Assembly (NCBI GenBank): GCA_019391515.1
Contig: JAHXQP010000020.1
Location: forward strand, 92,367 to 156,366
DNA: 64,000 nucleotides
Direction: 5' to 3'
Source: Clostridiaceae bacterium
Lineage (GTDB): Bacteria; Bacillota; Clostridia; Tissierellales; Sporanaerobacteraceae
The stretch's first letter is position 1. Each line of letters starts with the position of its first letter. The notes under the pieces are model-generated. The model worked only from the letters and a program-made list of their open reading frames with translations, was not told the origin of the DNA and searched no databases. Position numbers and translations under genes: made by a program. This document shows, piece by piece, positions 1 to 9,094 of this stretch.

Positions 1-65
1 TTGTACCTGGATATTCTGGCAGGTTTAGATTTAAATATGCAAAACCTATAAAAGAAGGTGATTAA
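1..65 (+). CDS. C-terminus of a DUF881 (YlxW/YlxX-like) protein, partial
   Basis: Only the last 20 codons lie in the window (frame 3, stop TAA at 63-65), ending in KYAKPIKEGD. This resembles the C-terminal end of DUF881 family proteins, which normally sit directly upstream of sbp-ftsA-ftsZ in Firmicutes. The stop codon is one base from the next start, so the two genes are translationally coupled. The identification rests mainly on synteny, as the fragment is too short for a domain call. Confidence 0.45.
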   Translation, partial: VPGYSGRFRFKYAKPIKEGD

Positions 66-66
66 A

Positions 67-444
67 TTGTTATTTGCAATAATAGGAATTTTAGTAGGGG
101 TAGTTGTTGGGCTTGTACTTCCTATAACTTATAGTCCAACCTATGCATTATATATATCAGTTGCTATATTAGCTTGTCTTGACTCAGTATTTGGAGGAGT
201 GAGGGCTAATTTAGAAAATACATTTGATACTAAAATATTTATATCAGGTTTTTTTGGAAATGCAGTATTAGCTGCTTTTTTGGCTTATATTGGTGATAGG
301 CTAGGAGTGCCACTTTATTATGCAGCTATTTTTGCTTTTGGAGGAAGATTATTTGACAACTTTGCATCTATTAGGAGAATACTGTTGTTTAAAATGACTG
401 TAAGAAAAAAGAAGGAAAAAAGTGAAAAAGAATTGGAAGATTAA
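67..444 (+). CDS. sbp: Small basic protein Sbp (DUF1290)
   Basis: A 125-residue integral membrane protein with about three hydrophobic segments and a lysine-rich tail (KMTVRKKKEKSEK). The conserved core LDSVFGGVRA and FISGFFGNAVLA match the DUF1290 small basic family, encoded immediately before ftsA in Bacillus and clostridia. Its function is not established. TTG at 67 is preferred over the in-frame GTG at 58 because the AAGGTG ribosome site overlaps that GTG and is correctly spaced for the TTG. The first residues (MLFAIIGILVG) then match the family N-terminus. Confidence 0.88.
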   Translation: MLFAIIGILVGVVVGLVLPITYSPTYALYISVAILACLDSVFGGVRANLENTFDTKIFISGFFGNAVLAAFLAYIGDRLGVPLYYAAIFAFGGRLFDNFASIRRILLFKMTVRKKKEKSEKELED

Positions 445-481
445 ACATTCTAAGTAGATTTAGGCTAAAGGGGGCATATTT

Positions 482-1723
482 ATGGATGAATTTATTACCT
501 CCATTGACCTAGGAACTTCAAAGGTATGTGTTGTTATCAGTGAAATAGATCAAACAGGACAACTTCAAATAATAGGAGTTGGGGTCTGCCCTTGTGAAGG
601 GATTAAAAAAGGTGTTGTGGTAGATATTGAATCTACTTCTAGAGCTATATTATATGCACTAGAGCAAGCTGAAAATATGGCAGATGTGGAAGTGAATACA
701 GCTTATGTAAATATACCTGGTGGATATTCTAAAGTTATAAGGAATAAAGGTATAATTGCCGTGTCTGGAGAAGATAAAGAGATTGGCTCTGATGATGTAG
801 AGAGAGTTTTAAATTCTGCAGCTATACTTTCTTTGCCACAAGATCAACAAATAATAGATATTATCCCTACTCAGTATATAATAGATGGATATGATGAAAT
901 AAAAGATCCTGTAGGAATGGTAGGAATTAGACTGGAGGCAGATGTAGATATTGTCATAGGTTCTACTACCACAATCTTAAACACTGTTAAAAGCACAAAT
1001 GAAGTAGGTATGGAGGTTTTAGGAATAATACCTGAGCCTTTTGCAGTTTCTGAATCTGTATCTAATAGAGATGAAAGAGGATTAGGAGTTTTAATAATAG
1101 ATATAGGAGCTGGAACTAGTGATTTCTCAGTTTTTAAAAATGATCAATTGATATATAATGATTTAGTCCCTATTGCAGGAAATCATATAACAAATGATAT
1201 ATCTGTAGGATTAAGAATTTCTTTTAATGAAAGTGAAAAGATAAAAAGAAAATTTGGTATAGCCTATACCCCTTTAGCTAGCGATGAGAAGATGTTAAAG
1301 GTTAATCCCATTGGTATAGATGAAAAGATAAATATTTCTGAAGCCCAATTGTCTAAGATAATTGAAGCTAGATTAGGGGAAATTTTTGAAATTATTAATG
1401 AAGAACTTATTAAAAATGATTTGAAAGAAGAGATATTAACTGGAGTAGTATTGACTGGTGGAGGTGTTGGATATTTCCCAGGTTCTAAGGAACTTGCTAA
1501 AGAGATATTTAATCTACCTGTAAGGATTGGTAAACCTAAATTTATAGGAATTGATGAGCCTATATATTCTGCAGGTGCAGGATTAATTAACTATTCTCTT
1601 GAAAGGAAATTTAATTATTATATAGAATGTAATGATGTAGAGGTGAAAAAAAGTAAGTCTAAGAAGAATTCAGGAAACAGTATAACATCTTTTTTTAGAA
1701 GAATATGGGATGAATATTTTTAG
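482..1723 (+). CDS. ftsA: Cell division protein FtsA (actin-like FtsZ membrane anchor)
   Basis: FtsA is the actin-fold ATPase that tethers FtsZ filaments to the membrane and recruits division proteins. At 413 residues it has the usual length. It opens with the phosphate-1 loop ([13 protein letters not shown]), has the phosphate-2 motif [13 protein letters not shown] near residue 210 and an adenosine motif [11 protein letters not shown] near 325. The C-terminus ([14 protein letters not shown]) is the expected amphipathic membrane-targeting helix, reached through a basic linker. A strong AAAGGGGG site precedes the ATG. It sits between sbp and ftsZ as in other Firmicutes. Confidence 0.96.
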   Translation: MDEFITSIDLGTSKVCVVISEIDQTGQLQIIGVGVCPCEGIKKGVVVDIESTSRAILYALEQAENMADVEVNTAYVNIPGGYSKVIRNKGIIAVSGEDKEIGSDDVERVLNSAAILSLPQDQQIIDIIPTQYIIDGYDEIKDPVGMVGIRLEADVDIVIGSTTTILNTVKSTNEVGMEVLGIIPEPFAVSESVSNRDERGLGVLIIDIGAGTSDFSVFKNDQLIYNDLVPIAGNHITNDISVGLRISFNESEKIKRKFGIAYTPLASDEKMLKVNPIGIDEKINISEAQLSKIIEARLGEIFEIINEELIKNDLKEEILTGVVLTGGGVGYFPGSKELAKEIFNLPVRIGKPKFIGIDEPIYSAGAGLINYSLERKFNYYIECNDVEVKKSKSKKNSGNSITSFFRRIWDEYF

Positions 1724-1749
1724 CATTATTAGATAAGGGGGTTTATGAC

Positions 1750-2844
1750 GTGTTTGACTTTGATGTGGAAGTAGATGAATTTGCGCATATTAAAGTTATA
1801 GGTGTTGGTGGAGGCGGTAATAATGCCGTCAATAGAATGGTTGAGTGTGGTGTTCAAGGTGTTGAGTTTATTGCCGTAAATACAGACAAGCAAGCATTGC
1901 AATCATCTAAAGCTGAAACTAAGTTGCAAATTGGAGAAAAATTAACTAAAGGATTAGGAGCAGGAGCTAATCCAGATATAGGAATGAAAGCAGCAGAAGA
2001 AAGTAGAAATGAAATTGCCAATGCATTAGAAGGCGCAGATATGATATTTATTACAGCAGGTATGGGAGGAGGTACTGGTACAGGAGCTGCACCTATAGTA
2101 GCAGAGGTAGCAAAAGAAATAGGAATATTAACTGTAGGGGTAGTTACTAAACCTTTTACCTTTGAAGGAAGACGAAGAATGGTTCATGCTGAAAAGGGTA
2201 TTGAAGAATTGAAGAATAAAGTAGATACATTAGTTACTATTCCAAATGATAGATTATTGCAAGTTGCAGAGAAAAAGACTACTATCATGGAAGCATTTGC
2301 CATGGCTGATGAAATATTAAAACAAGGTATTCAAGGTATTTCAGATTTAATAGCTGTACCAGCCCTTATTAATTTAGATTTTGCCGATGTGAAGACTATT
2401 ATGTATGATCAAGGAATAGCTCATATGGGTATTGGACAGGCAGCTGGAGATAATAGGGCACAAGATGCAGCAAGACAAGCTATTCAAAGTCCGCTTTTAG
2501 AAACTTCTATCGAAGGGGCTAAAGCAGTACTTTTAAATATAACAGGTGGAGCAGATCTAGGAATATTTGAAGTTAATGAAGCTGCCGATTTAATTAGACA
2601 ATCAGTAGACCAAGATGCAAATATAATATTTGGAGCAGGAATAGATGAGTCATTAAACGAAGAATTAAAAATAACTGTTATAGCTACTGGCTTTGAAGAA
2701 TTAAGAAAAAAACCTACTGTTAGAAGAAGTAGAGAAGAGACAAATGCTGACGAAAAACTAAAAAATAGGGAAGAAATATCAGATAATCAATTTGATTTAG
2801 ATGACTTAGATATACCTACTTTCCTAAGAAAAAAAGATAGATAA
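1750..2844 (+). CDS. ftsZ: Cell division protein FtsZ (tubulin-like GTPase)
   Basis: FtsZ polymerises into the cytokinetic ring. The 364-residue protein has the tubulin signature [12 protein letters not shown] at residues 104-115, the synergy (T7) loop [11 protein letters not shown] near 207-217, a variable charged linker, and a C-terminal FtsA-binding peptide ([11 protein letters not shown]). Translation starts at a GTG eight or nine bases after AGGGGG. The nearby ATG at 1745 is out of frame. A strong intrinsic terminator follows, separating the division genes from spoIIGA. Confidence 0.98.
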   Translation: MFDFDVEVDEFAHIKVIGVGGGGNNAVNRMVECGVQGVEFIAVNTDKQALQSSKAETKLQIGEKLTKGLGAGANPDIGMKAAEESRNEIANALEGADMIFITAGMGGGTGTGAAPIVAEVAKEIGILTVGVVTKPFTFEGRRRMVHAEKGIEELKNKVDTLVTIPNDRLLQVAEKKTTIMEAFAMADEILKQGIQGISDLIAVPALINLDFADVKTIMYDQGIAHMGIGQAAGDNRAQDAARQAIQSPLLETSIEGAKAVLLNITGGADLGIFEVNEAADLIRQSVDQDANIIFGAGIDESLNEELKITVIATGFEELRKKPTVRRSREETNADEKLKNREEISDNQFDLDDLDIPTFLRKKDR

Positions 2845-2865
2845 AAATAAATATTATGTCAAAAA

Positions 2866-2898
2866 ATCGTTTCTCAAAAAGAGAGACGATTTTTTTTG
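2866..2898 (+). terminator. Rho-independent terminator after ftsZ
   Basis: A 10-bp stem (ATCGTTTCTC pairing with GAGAGACGAT, one G-T wobble) has an A5 loop and is followed by eight T residues. Confidence 0.9.
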
Positions 2899-2908
2899 AG
2901 CCTAAGAA

Positions 2909-2941
2909 ATGACAGGATTTTCTATACATATAATATATAAT
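2909..2941 (+). promoter_or_regulatory. Candidate spoIIGA promoter with wide (21 bp) spacer
   Basis: ATGACA (2909-2914) and TATAAT (2936-2941) are 21 bp apart. The Bacillus subtilis spoIIG promoter is known for near-consensus hexamers separated by an abnormal 22 bp, which makes it dependent on Spo0A. A second TATAAT at 2929 would give a 14-bp spacer. I do not see a convincing Spo0A box. Assignment by position and spacing only. Confidence 0.4.
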
Positions 2942-3005
2942 AGACATAAATTTATTCCAGTATGAATAAAGGTAGAGTATAGAGTTTTTTAAAAGGGGGG
3001 ATTAT

Positions 3006-3902
3006 ATGTATGTTTATGCTGAGTACTTGATACTGGAAAATGTTATTATTAATTATATTATACTATATGTAACTAAAAAGATTACTAGAACAGAAACAAG
3101 TAAATTGAGGCTTTTAATAGCAGCTCTTATAGGCTCAGTTTATACTTTAGTAATGTTTTTTCCATCCCTTAATTTTATGACTAAATTCACAGTGAAAGTT
3201 GCTATATCTGTGCTGATAATTATATTTGCATTTAATCCTGAAAAAATTTCAAATTTTATTAGATTGTTATCTACGTTTTATGTAACAGCTTTTGTATTTG
3301 CTGGTGCTAGCTTTGCTTTATTTTATGTGATGAATACAAATTTTTCGGTTTATAATGGAGTATTTTATATAAAAGATTTTCCAATAAGATTTTTAATATT
3401 AGGTATTATTCTATCTTTTATTCTAATAAAATATGTATTCAATTACCTACAAATAAAATTAGGGAAAACAGATGTTCTAACTAATATAATAATAAACTTA
3501 AATGATAAACAAGCTAATATAGTAGCTTTAGTTGATACAGGCAATTCTCTAAAAGAGCCTATAAGCCAAAGACCTGTAATAATAGTTGAATTTTTTGCTA
3601 TAAAGGATTTGCTTCCAGAAAAGGTTCAGAATTTATTTTTAGAAAATGAAGATTTAGATTTAGATGAGATTACAGATATTATGATAGAGTCTGTAGACGA
3701 AATAAAGCTTAGAATTATACCATTTAAAGCTATAGGAACAGAAAATGGTATGTTACTAGGATTTAAACCAGACGAGATTTTAATAATGGATGAATCCACA
3801 GAAAAGAAGATAGAAGAAGAGATAGTGGTAGGGATCTATAATAATAAATTGTCTAATGACAATAAATATAAAGGGTTACTTAACCCAGAAATCTTATACT
3901 AA
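3006..3902 (+). CDS. spoIIGA: Sigma-E processing peptidase SpoIIGA
   Basis: SpoIIGA is the mother-cell membrane aspartic protease that cleaves pro-sigma-E during sporulation after signalling from the forespore. Residues 1-150 form about five hydrophobic membrane segments, and the cytoplasmic half holds the catalytic aspartate in DTGNSL (D177). Length 298 is close to the usual ~300. A strong AAGGGGGG site precedes the ATG. It lies directly upstream of its substrate gene sigE (15-bp gap), the standard arrangement. Confidence 0.95.
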   Translation: MYVYAEYLILENVIINYIILYVTKKITRTETSKLRLLIAALIGSVYTLVMFFPSLNFMTKFTVKVAISVLIIIFAFNPEKISNFIRLLSTFYVTAFVFAGASFALFYVMNTNFSVYNGVFYIKDFPIRFLILGIILSFILIKYVFNYLQIKLGKTDVLTNIIINLNDKQANIVALVDTGNSLKEPISQRPVIIVEFFAIKDLLPEKVQNLFLENEDLDLDEITDIMIESVDEIKLRIIPFKAIGTENGMLLGFKPDEILIMDESTEKKIEEEIVVGIYNNKLSNDNKYKGLLNPEILY

Positions 3903-3917
3903 GGGGATGACAATGGT

Positions 3918-4640
3918 ATGAAGAATTTAGTAAAAATTAGAATGAAAGTTAGTTTATTTTTATTTAAAGCAGGTTCGAAATTTAAAATGCTAAAAGAAGT
4001 ATTTTATATTGGAAGTGGAGAAGTGCTTCCGCCACCTTTGAAGCCCGAAGAAGAGATGGATTTAATATCCCAATTAAAAGAAAATAATAGTGTAAAAGGT
4101 ACTCTTATAGAGAGGAATTTAAGACTAGTTGTTTATATAGCTAGAAAATTTGAAAATACAGGTGTATGTGTAGAAGATTTAATTTCTATTGGGACAATAG
4201 GACTTATTAAAGCTGTTAATACTTTTAATCCAGAAAAAAAGATAAAACTTGCCACATATGCCTCTAAATGCATCGAAAATGAAATACTTATGTATTTAAG
4301 AAGGAATAATAAAGTTAAGTCAGAAGTGTCTTTTGATGAACCATTAAATATAGATTGGGATGGAAATGAGCTACTATTATCAGATGTACTAGGTACTGAT
4401 GCAGATATTATATTTAAGTATTTAGAGGAAGAAATAGATAGAGAACTTCTGGATCAAGCTATGGATAAATTATCTGGTAGAGAAAAAAAGATAGTGGAGC
4501 TACGTTTTGGACTTAAAAATGGTGAAGAAAAAACCCAAAAAGAAGTTGCTGATATATTAGGTATATCACAATCTTATATTTCAAGACTTGAAAAAAGGAT
4601 TATTAAAAGACTTGAAAAAGAAATAAGTAGAATGGTTTAA
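3918..4640 (+). CDS. sigE: RNA polymerase sporulation sigma factor SigE (pro-form)
   Basis: This is the early mother-cell sigma factor, made as an inactive precursor. The first ~28 residues (basic/hydrophobic, up to KEVF) form the pro-sequence removed by SpoIIGA just before YIGSGE. Region 2 ([35 protein letters not shown]) and region 4 with its helix-turn-helix ([22 protein letters not shown]) are nearly invariant with Bacillus SigE. The 240-residue length is typical. The ATG at 3913 is out of frame. Confidence 0.97.
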   Translation: MKNLVKIRMKVSLFLFKAGSKFKMLKEVFYIGSGEVLPPPLKPEEEMDLISQLKENNSVKGTLIERNLRLVVYIARKFENTGVCVEDLISIGTIGLIKAVNTFNPEKKIKLATYASKCIENEILMYLRRNNKVKSEVSFDEPLNIDWDGNELLLSDVLGTDADIIFKYLEEEIDRELLDQAMDKLSGREKKIVELRFGLKNGEEKTQKEVADILGISQSYISRLEKRIIKRLEKEISRMV

Positions 4641-4697
4641 TAGCAAGGGATGTGAAGTTTTTCTTTAAAATGGTTAATCTATTTACTTTAATTTAGT

Positions 4698-4725
4698 GAA
4701 TAAAAAAATTCAGACAGGTAATAAT
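4698..4725 (+). promoter_or_regulatory. Sigma-F/sigma-G type promoter upstream of sigG
   Basis: GAATA (4698-4702, within TGAATA) is followed after 14 bp by GGTAATAAT (4717-4725). This fits the forespore consensus (G-ATA, ~15 bp, GGnnAnAnT) except for a spacer one base short. Forespore-specific control of sigG by sigma-F, with later autoregulation, is established in Bacillus. The gap between sigE and sigG is where such a promoter is expected. Confidence 0.6.
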
Positions 4726-4772
4726 TTTATTTTAAAAGGGGCAAAAAGTGGTGAAAGGGATGAAGAAAAATA

Positions 4773-5546
4773 ATGCGTAGTAATAAAGTAGAAATTTGTG
4801 GAGTCAATACATCAGAATTACCTGTTCTCACCAATGAAGAAATGCAAAAGCTATTTATAAAAATTAAAGCGGGGGATATGGAGGCAAGGGAAGAGTTTAT
4901 TAGAGGAAATTTAAGATTAGTACTTAGTATTATTCAAAGGTTTAATAAAAGGGGAGAACCTGTAGATGATTTGTTTCAAGTAGGCTGTATAGGTCTTATA
5001 AAGGCTATAGATAACTTTGATTTAAGTCAAAATGTTAAATTTTCTACTTATGCTGTTCCTATGATAATAGGAGAGATAAGAAGATATTTGAGAGATAATA
5101 ATTCTATTAGAGTTAGTAGATCCCTAAGGGACATAGCTTATAAAGCATTGCAATCGAGGGATCAGTTCGTAAATAAACATTCTAGAGAACCTACAGTAAT
5201 AGAAATAGCAAAAGATTTAAATATGCCTAAGGAAGAAGTAGTTTTTGCTTTGGATGCCATACAGGAACCTATTTCATTATTTGAACCTATATATCATGAT
5301 AGTGGAGATGCTATATATGTAATGGATCAAGTTAAAGATGAAAAAAGTGAAGATGAAGTTTGGCTTCAAGAAATTGCATTAAGAGAAGCATTAGATAAAT
5401 TAAATGATAGGGAAAAACATATTTTAAACTTAAGATTTTATGAGGGGAAAACTCAAATGGAAGTTGCAGAAGAAATTGGGATTTCCCAAGCTCAAGTTTC
5501 TAGACTTGAAAAAAATGCATTAAAAAACATGAGAAACTTTATTTAA
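4773..5546 (+). CDS. sigG: RNA polymerase sporulation sigma factor SigG
   Basis: This is the late forespore sigma factor. The N-terminus NKVEICGVNTSELPVL is the SigG signature, followed by region 2 (GNLRLVLSIIQRF, DDLFQVGCIGLIKAIDNFDLS, VKFSTYAVPMIIGEIRRYLRDN), region 3 (SRSLRDIAYKAL) and region 4 helix-turn-helix (TQMEVAEEIGISQAQVSRLEKNAL). At 257 residues it matches the family. An in-frame stop at 4761 limits the start to this ATG, although the AAAGGGA site is rather far upstream (~12 bp). It follows sigE as in Bacillus. Confidence 0.97.
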   Translation: MRSNKVEICGVNTSELPVLTNEEMQKLFIKIKAGDMEAREEFIRGNLRLVLSIIQRFNKRGEPVDDLFQVGCIGLIKAIDNFDLSQNVKFSTYAVPMIIGEIRRYLRDNNSIRVSRSLRDIAYKALQSRDQFVNKHSREPTVIEIAKDLNMPKEEVVFALDAIQEPISLFEPIYHDSGDAIYVMDQVKDEKSEDEVWLQEIALREALDKLNDREKHILNLRFYEGKTQMEVAEEIGISQAQVSRLEKNALKNMRNFI

Positions 5547-5552
5547 TGAAAA

Positions 5553-5598
5553 TAAGCCTATTCATTCTTAATCATATGATTGAGAATAAATAGGCTTA
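5553..5598. terminator. Bidirectional terminator hairpin between sigG and the ABC transporter operon
   Basis: The outer stem is TAAGCCTATT paired with AATAGGCTTA, and inner pairs bring ATTCT against AGAAT and AATCAT against ATGATT. The minus-strand side is followed by TTATTTT, so it probably serves the convergent ABC gene best. It lies between two converging genes. Confidence 0.7.
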
Positions 5599-5611
5599 TA
5601 TATAATGCTAA

Positions 5612-6376
5612 TTATGCAACTATGTGTTCAAGTTTTGTTAGATAGATTTCAATCAATTCTTTCTCTGTTATATCTGTACTTGCTTTATCTAGTATTATTT
5701 TTCCACTATCTAACATTATTATTCTATCTGAATATTCAATAGCATCTTTGATATTATGGGAAATCATTATTGTTGTTATCGAATGTTTTTTTATTAATTC
5801 TCTTGTTTTTGTCATTATTAGCTTGGAGGTTTTAGGGTCTAAGGCCGCAGTATGTTCGTCAAGTAATAATAGATCTGGATATTTCATAGTAGCCATTAAT
5901 AGTGATAAGGCCTGTTTTTGGCCACCAGATAGAAATTTCACCTTAGTATCTAATTTATTTTCAAGTCCTAAATTTAGATTCTTTAATAACGCAATATGTT
6001 TATCAATATCTTCCTTTTTCACTAGTTTTTTCAAAGTGAATTGAGTATCTTTTCTATCCGCTAAAGCCATGTTTTCTATGATAGTAAGAGATGGAGATAC
6101 ACCCATAGATGGATTTTGATGTACTCTACCTATATAGTTGGCTCTTTTTTCTTCTTTTAACTTAGAGATATCTTTTCCTTTTAATATTATTTTTCCACTA
6201 TCTATAGATGCACTTCCACCAATTATATTAAGTAAGGTTGTTTTTCCACAGCCATTGGAACCAATTATTGTTGTGCATTTATTTTTTTCTACATTTAAGT
6301 TGAAATTATTGAAAAGGACTATTTCATTATTTGTATTTATGTTAAAGTTTTTACATAGATTGACTATTTTCAGCAT
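5612..6376 (-). CDS. ABC transporter ATP-binding protein (TrpXYZ-type aromatic amino acid uptake)
   Basis: This is the cytoplasmic ATPase of an importer, 254 residues. It shows Walker A (GSNGCGKTT, ~39-47), a Q-loop region, the ABC signature LSGGQKQALS (~151-160), Walker B LLLLDEHTAALD and an H-loop ISHN. It is the third gene of a minus-strand operon: its ATG lies 26 bp inside the permease gene, with a strong AGGAGGAAC site, so translation is coupled. Closest relatives in architecture are ATPases paired with periplasmic-binding family PF04392 (TrpX-like). Substrate is discussed under the T-box upstream. Confidence 0.9.
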   Translation of the reverse strand: MLKIVNLCKNFNINTNNEIVLFNNFNLNVEKNKCTTIIGSNGCGKTTLLNIIGGSASIDSGKIILKGKDISKLKEEKRANYIGRVHQNPSMGVSPSLTIIENMALADRKDTQFTLKKLVKKEDIDKHIALLKNLNLGLENKLDTKVKFLSGGQKQALSLLMATMKYPDLLLLDEHTAALDPKTSKLIMTKTRELIKKHSITTIMISHNIKDAIEYSDRIIMLDSGKIILDKASTDITEKELIEIYLTKLEHIVA

Positions 6377-7241
6377 ACTTTGTTCCTCCTTTGGTTTTAT
6401 TAAATCTTAAATTTCCAATTGAAAGATTATTATATGATATAAATAATATTACTATTATTGCACTTATAGCTTTAAGGTTAGTAGGATCTAGACCTAACTC
6501 TAAAACAAAGCTTCCTATAAATCTATAAAATACTGCTCCCATTATAACTCCAGTTGTATTTTTTATTTTGCTTGAACTTTTTTTTATAACATCTCCTATG
6601 ATTATTGAAGCAAGTGCAACTACAATAATAGAACTACCCATAGTGATGTCTGCAAATCCTTGAATTTGTGCTGTCAAGGCTCCACTTAAAGCAATTAGTC
6701 CATTAGATATCATTAAGCCTATTATCTTATATTTATTGCTGTTTTCTCCTAAAGACCTTATGAAAGACTCATTATCTCCTGTTGCTATTAATAAATAACC
6801 TGTTTCTGTCTTTAAAAATTGATCCAATATTATTTTTATGAATAAAACAATTATAATTAGTATAAATAGAGTAGAACCTAGATTGAAAATTGAACTATAA
6901 CTAAATAATGGTATATTGGCTTTACCATTGATATTAAGATTTATAGAGTATAATATGGTCATAGTTAATATTCCTGACAAAAGAGGCTTTATTTTTAGTT
7001 TAGTAAATAATATGGATGTTAGTAGCCCAGCTAAAGAACCAAATAAAAATGCCAATAGTGTACTTATTATAGGGTTAATCCCTATAGATATGAATTTTGC
7101 AAATATAAATGCTCCAAAAGGAAAAGAGCCTTCTGCAGAAAGATCTGCTATATCAAGTATTTTATAAGTTATAAAAGTACCCATAGCTAAAATAGATAAT
7201 ATAAGTCCTTGTTCTAAAGACGTAACAATAAGTAAATTCAT
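6351..7241 (-). CDS. ABC transporter permease (TrpY-like, branched-chain permease family)
   Basis: A 296-residue polytopic membrane protein with about eight to nine hydrophobic segments. The SAEGSFPFGAF motif near the N-terminus and the ALSGALTAQIQGFADITMG segment are typical of the BPD_transp_2 permeases that partner TrpX-like binding proteins. ATG at 7241 is chosen because GGAGGA lies seven bases before it. The upstream in-frame TTG at 7256 overlaps that ribosome site. Middle gene of the operon, overlapping the ATPase start. Confidence 0.88.
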   Translation of the reverse strand: MNLLIVTSLEQGLILSILAMGTFITYKILDIADLSAEGSFPFGAFIFAKFISIGINPIISTLLAFLFGSLAGLLTSILFTKLKIKPLLSGILTMTILYSINLNINGKANIPLFSYSSIFNLGSTLFILIIIVLFIKIILDQFLKTETGYLLIATGDNESFIRSLGENSNKYKIIGLMISNGLIALSGALTAQIQGFADITMGSSIIVVALASIIIGDVIKKSSSKIKNTTGVIMGAVFYRFIGSFVLELGLDPTNLKAISAIIVILFISYNNLSIGNLRFNKTKGGTKYAENSQSM

Positions 7242-7259
7242 TAAATAATCCTCCAATCT

Positions 7260-8261
7260 TTATAATTTCTTATTTTCAACTTTTACAGCATTTTTAAACA
7301 ATGGGAGATTTGGATCTATTCCTAATGCTTTTAAAGTATTTTTATTAACTGTGGTAATATTTTTTTCTGTTAATTTAACAGGTATGGCAGAAATATCTTT
7401 TTTATCTACAAGTATTTTTTTTGCCATAATTGCAGTTTCTTTTCCTAATTCATAGTAGCTAATTCCATTTGTAATAAGAGCTCCGCCTTTTACTTGTGTT
7501 TCTTCAGCTGATACTGTAATCATTTTATTTTCTATAGTTGCCTTTGATATTAACTCTATTGAAGATGCTACCATATTATCAGTAAGCAAATATAGAGCAT
7601 CTGCTTTTTTCATTATAGAGTTAAGAGTTTGAGGAAGCTCATTTACGTTGTTTACTCCCATGGTGATAACTTTTAGCCCTTCGCTAGGTGCTAGCTTTTT
7701 TACTTCCTCTATTTGAATTTCAGAGTTTGCTTCACTGGTATTGTATAATATACCGATGGATTTTATATTTGGGTCAATTTCTTTGAACATCTTTAATTGA
7801 GATTTAGTAGGCGCCATATCTGATGTTCCAGTTACATTTCCATCTATATTTTCCCAATCTTCAGTTATTTCTGATTTTACTGGGTCTGTTACTGCACTAA
7901 ATAATATAGGAATATCTTTTGTGGCTTGTTTAGCACTTTGAGCAGCTGGTGTTGCTATAGCAAATATTAAATCCATTTTATTTTTTACAAAATTTTGAGC
8001 TATACTTACTGTATTTGCAATATCTCCTTGAGAATTTTGATAATCTATTTCTACATTTACTCCAAGATCTTTTAATCCGTCTTCAAAACCTTTTCGAACT
8101 TCATCTAATGCTGGATGCTCTGTTAATTGACTAATTCCAATTTTGAAAACTTTATCTCCTGTTATATCATCTACTTTATTATTCTTTACATCACATCCTA
8201 CAAAAATCATTATACTTGCTACTATTACTACCATTAAAATACTAAGCTTATATCTTTTCAT
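7260..8261 (-). CDS. ABC transporter substrate-binding lipoprotein (TrpX-like, PF04392)
   Basis: This is the extracellular binding lipoprotein of the importer. The 333-residue protein opens with MKRYK, a hydrophobic signal and a lipobox ending FVGC, so the mature protein is lipid-anchored. The body (KIGISQLTEHPALDEVRKGF, FAIATPAAQSAKQ, PILFSAVTDPV) is characteristic of the ABC_sub_bind family that includes TrpX. The start at 8261 is preceded by AGGGGG. A longer in-frame reading would put extra residues before the signal peptide and is rejected. First gene of the operon, directly downstream of a T-box leader. Confidence 0.9.
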   Translation of the reverse strand: MKRYKLSILMVVIVASIMIFVGCDVKNNKVDDITGDKVFKIGISQLTEHPALDEVRKGFEDGLKDLGVNVEIDYQNSQGDIANTVSIAQNFVKNKMDLIFAIATPAAQSAKQATKDIPILFSAVTDPVKSEITEDWENIDGNVTGTSDMAPTKSQLKMFKEIDPNIKSIGILYNTSEANSEIQIEEVKKLAPSEGLKVITMGVNNVNELPQTLNSIMKKADALYLLTDNMVASSIELISKATIENKMITVSAEETQVKGGALITNGISYYELGKETAIMAKKILVDKKDISAIPVKLTEKNITTVNKNTLKALGIDPNLPLFKNAVKVENKKL

Positions 8262-8302
8262 AAATTCTTCCCCCTCTAATCCATATATTAATTTGAAACA
8301 AT

Positions 8303-8584
8303 AAAAAAATCTTTCGCTCTGCAAATATAATTTTATATTTACAGGGACGAAAGATTTTATATCCGCGGTACCACCCTAATTATGACAATGTCATCACTTA
8401 ATCAGACCTAACAGTCCTATCCCCTATAACGATGGGCCTTCGAATTCGTCTAATAGATTAATCGTTTAACGAATTTGCTCAAGAGTGAATATTATATATC
8501 ATCTTAATGTTGGTTTTCACCTTTTCCAACTCTCTGTAAATAAGATTAGATATCTTTTTCTCTATCATAGCATTTTATATATTG
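8303..8584 (-). ncRNA. T-box riboswitch leader, specifier codon read as TTC (Phe)
   Basis: Read on the minus strand, the leader has the canonical T-box core AGGGTGGTACCGCGG (plus coordinates 8363-8377), a distal stem I AGAGAG/GTTGG element, and a terminator (AATCTTTCG paired with CGAAAGATT, then T7 at 8303-8309). The specifier position, set by alignment with the two other T-boxes in this window and by pairing of the following CTCT with AGAG at the stem I base, reads TTC followed by A. TTC is a phenylalanine codon. Premature termination when tRNA-Phe is charged is the expected behaviour. Specifier assigned by eye. Confidence 0.88.
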
Positions 8585-8590
8585 GATATT

Positions 8591-8619
8591 ATAATAATAC
8601 TTTAAGGTATTAATGTCAA
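8591..8619 (-). promoter_or_regulatory. Sigma-A promoter of the T-box/ABC transporter operon
   Basis: On the minus strand TTGACA (plus 8614-8619) is followed after 17 bp by TATTAT (plus 8591-8596). Transcription would start about 8584, just before the first bases of T-box stem I. Confidence 0.75.
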
Positions 8620-8756
8620 GAGATTTTAATAACATTTTTTAAGTTTAAGTTATTATTTGTATAGAAGTATATTATCCAATATATTAATTTAGTCATATTA
8701 TATAGATGTATAAAAATATATATAATATAGGACAACAATTAAAGGATGGTGAGATA

Positions 8757-8999
8757 ATGGTTAGAATATCAGAACTAAGAGAAAAGGAAGTTATAAATGT
8801 AAGGGATGGTTCTAGAATAGGGGTTATAGAAGATGTAAAGGTAGATTTATCTAAAGGAGAGGTAACAGCTGTAATTATACCTAGGTTAGGGAAAGTTTTT
8901 AGTCTATTTGGGAAAAATCAAGATATAATGATAAATTGGAATGATATTATAAAAATTGGCATAGACACTATCTTAGTAGATTTAAAAGAAATTGAATAA
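8757..8999 (+). CDS. YlmC/YmxH family PRC-barrel protein
   Basis: An 80-residue single PRC-barrel domain protein (MVRISELREKEVINV, RIGVIEDVKVDLSKGEVTAVIIP). The family is widespread in endospore formers, and its gene usually follows sigG, as here. Its exact role is unknown. ATG at 8757 is used because GGTGAGATA precedes it; an in-frame ATG further upstream (8706) has no ribosome site and would add a non-family N-terminus. Confidence 0.85.
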   Translation: MVRISELREKEVINVRDGSRIGVIEDVKVDLSKGEVTAVIIPRLGKVFSLFGKNQDIMINWNDIIKIGIDTILVDLKEIE

Positions 9000-9007
9000 A
9001 TCTATAT

Positions 9008-9036
9008 TAGACAATTTCTAATCTATATATTATAAT
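9008..9036 (+). promoter_or_regulatory. Sigma-A promoter upstream of nrdR
   Basis: TAGACA (9008-9013) is followed after exactly 17 bp by TATAAT (9031-9036), 59 bp before the nrdR start. Confidence 0.55.
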
Positions 9037-9094
9037 TAAATAACTAGATGATAATAATGGATAGACATTGGATATCTTATAAAGAGGTGAGATG

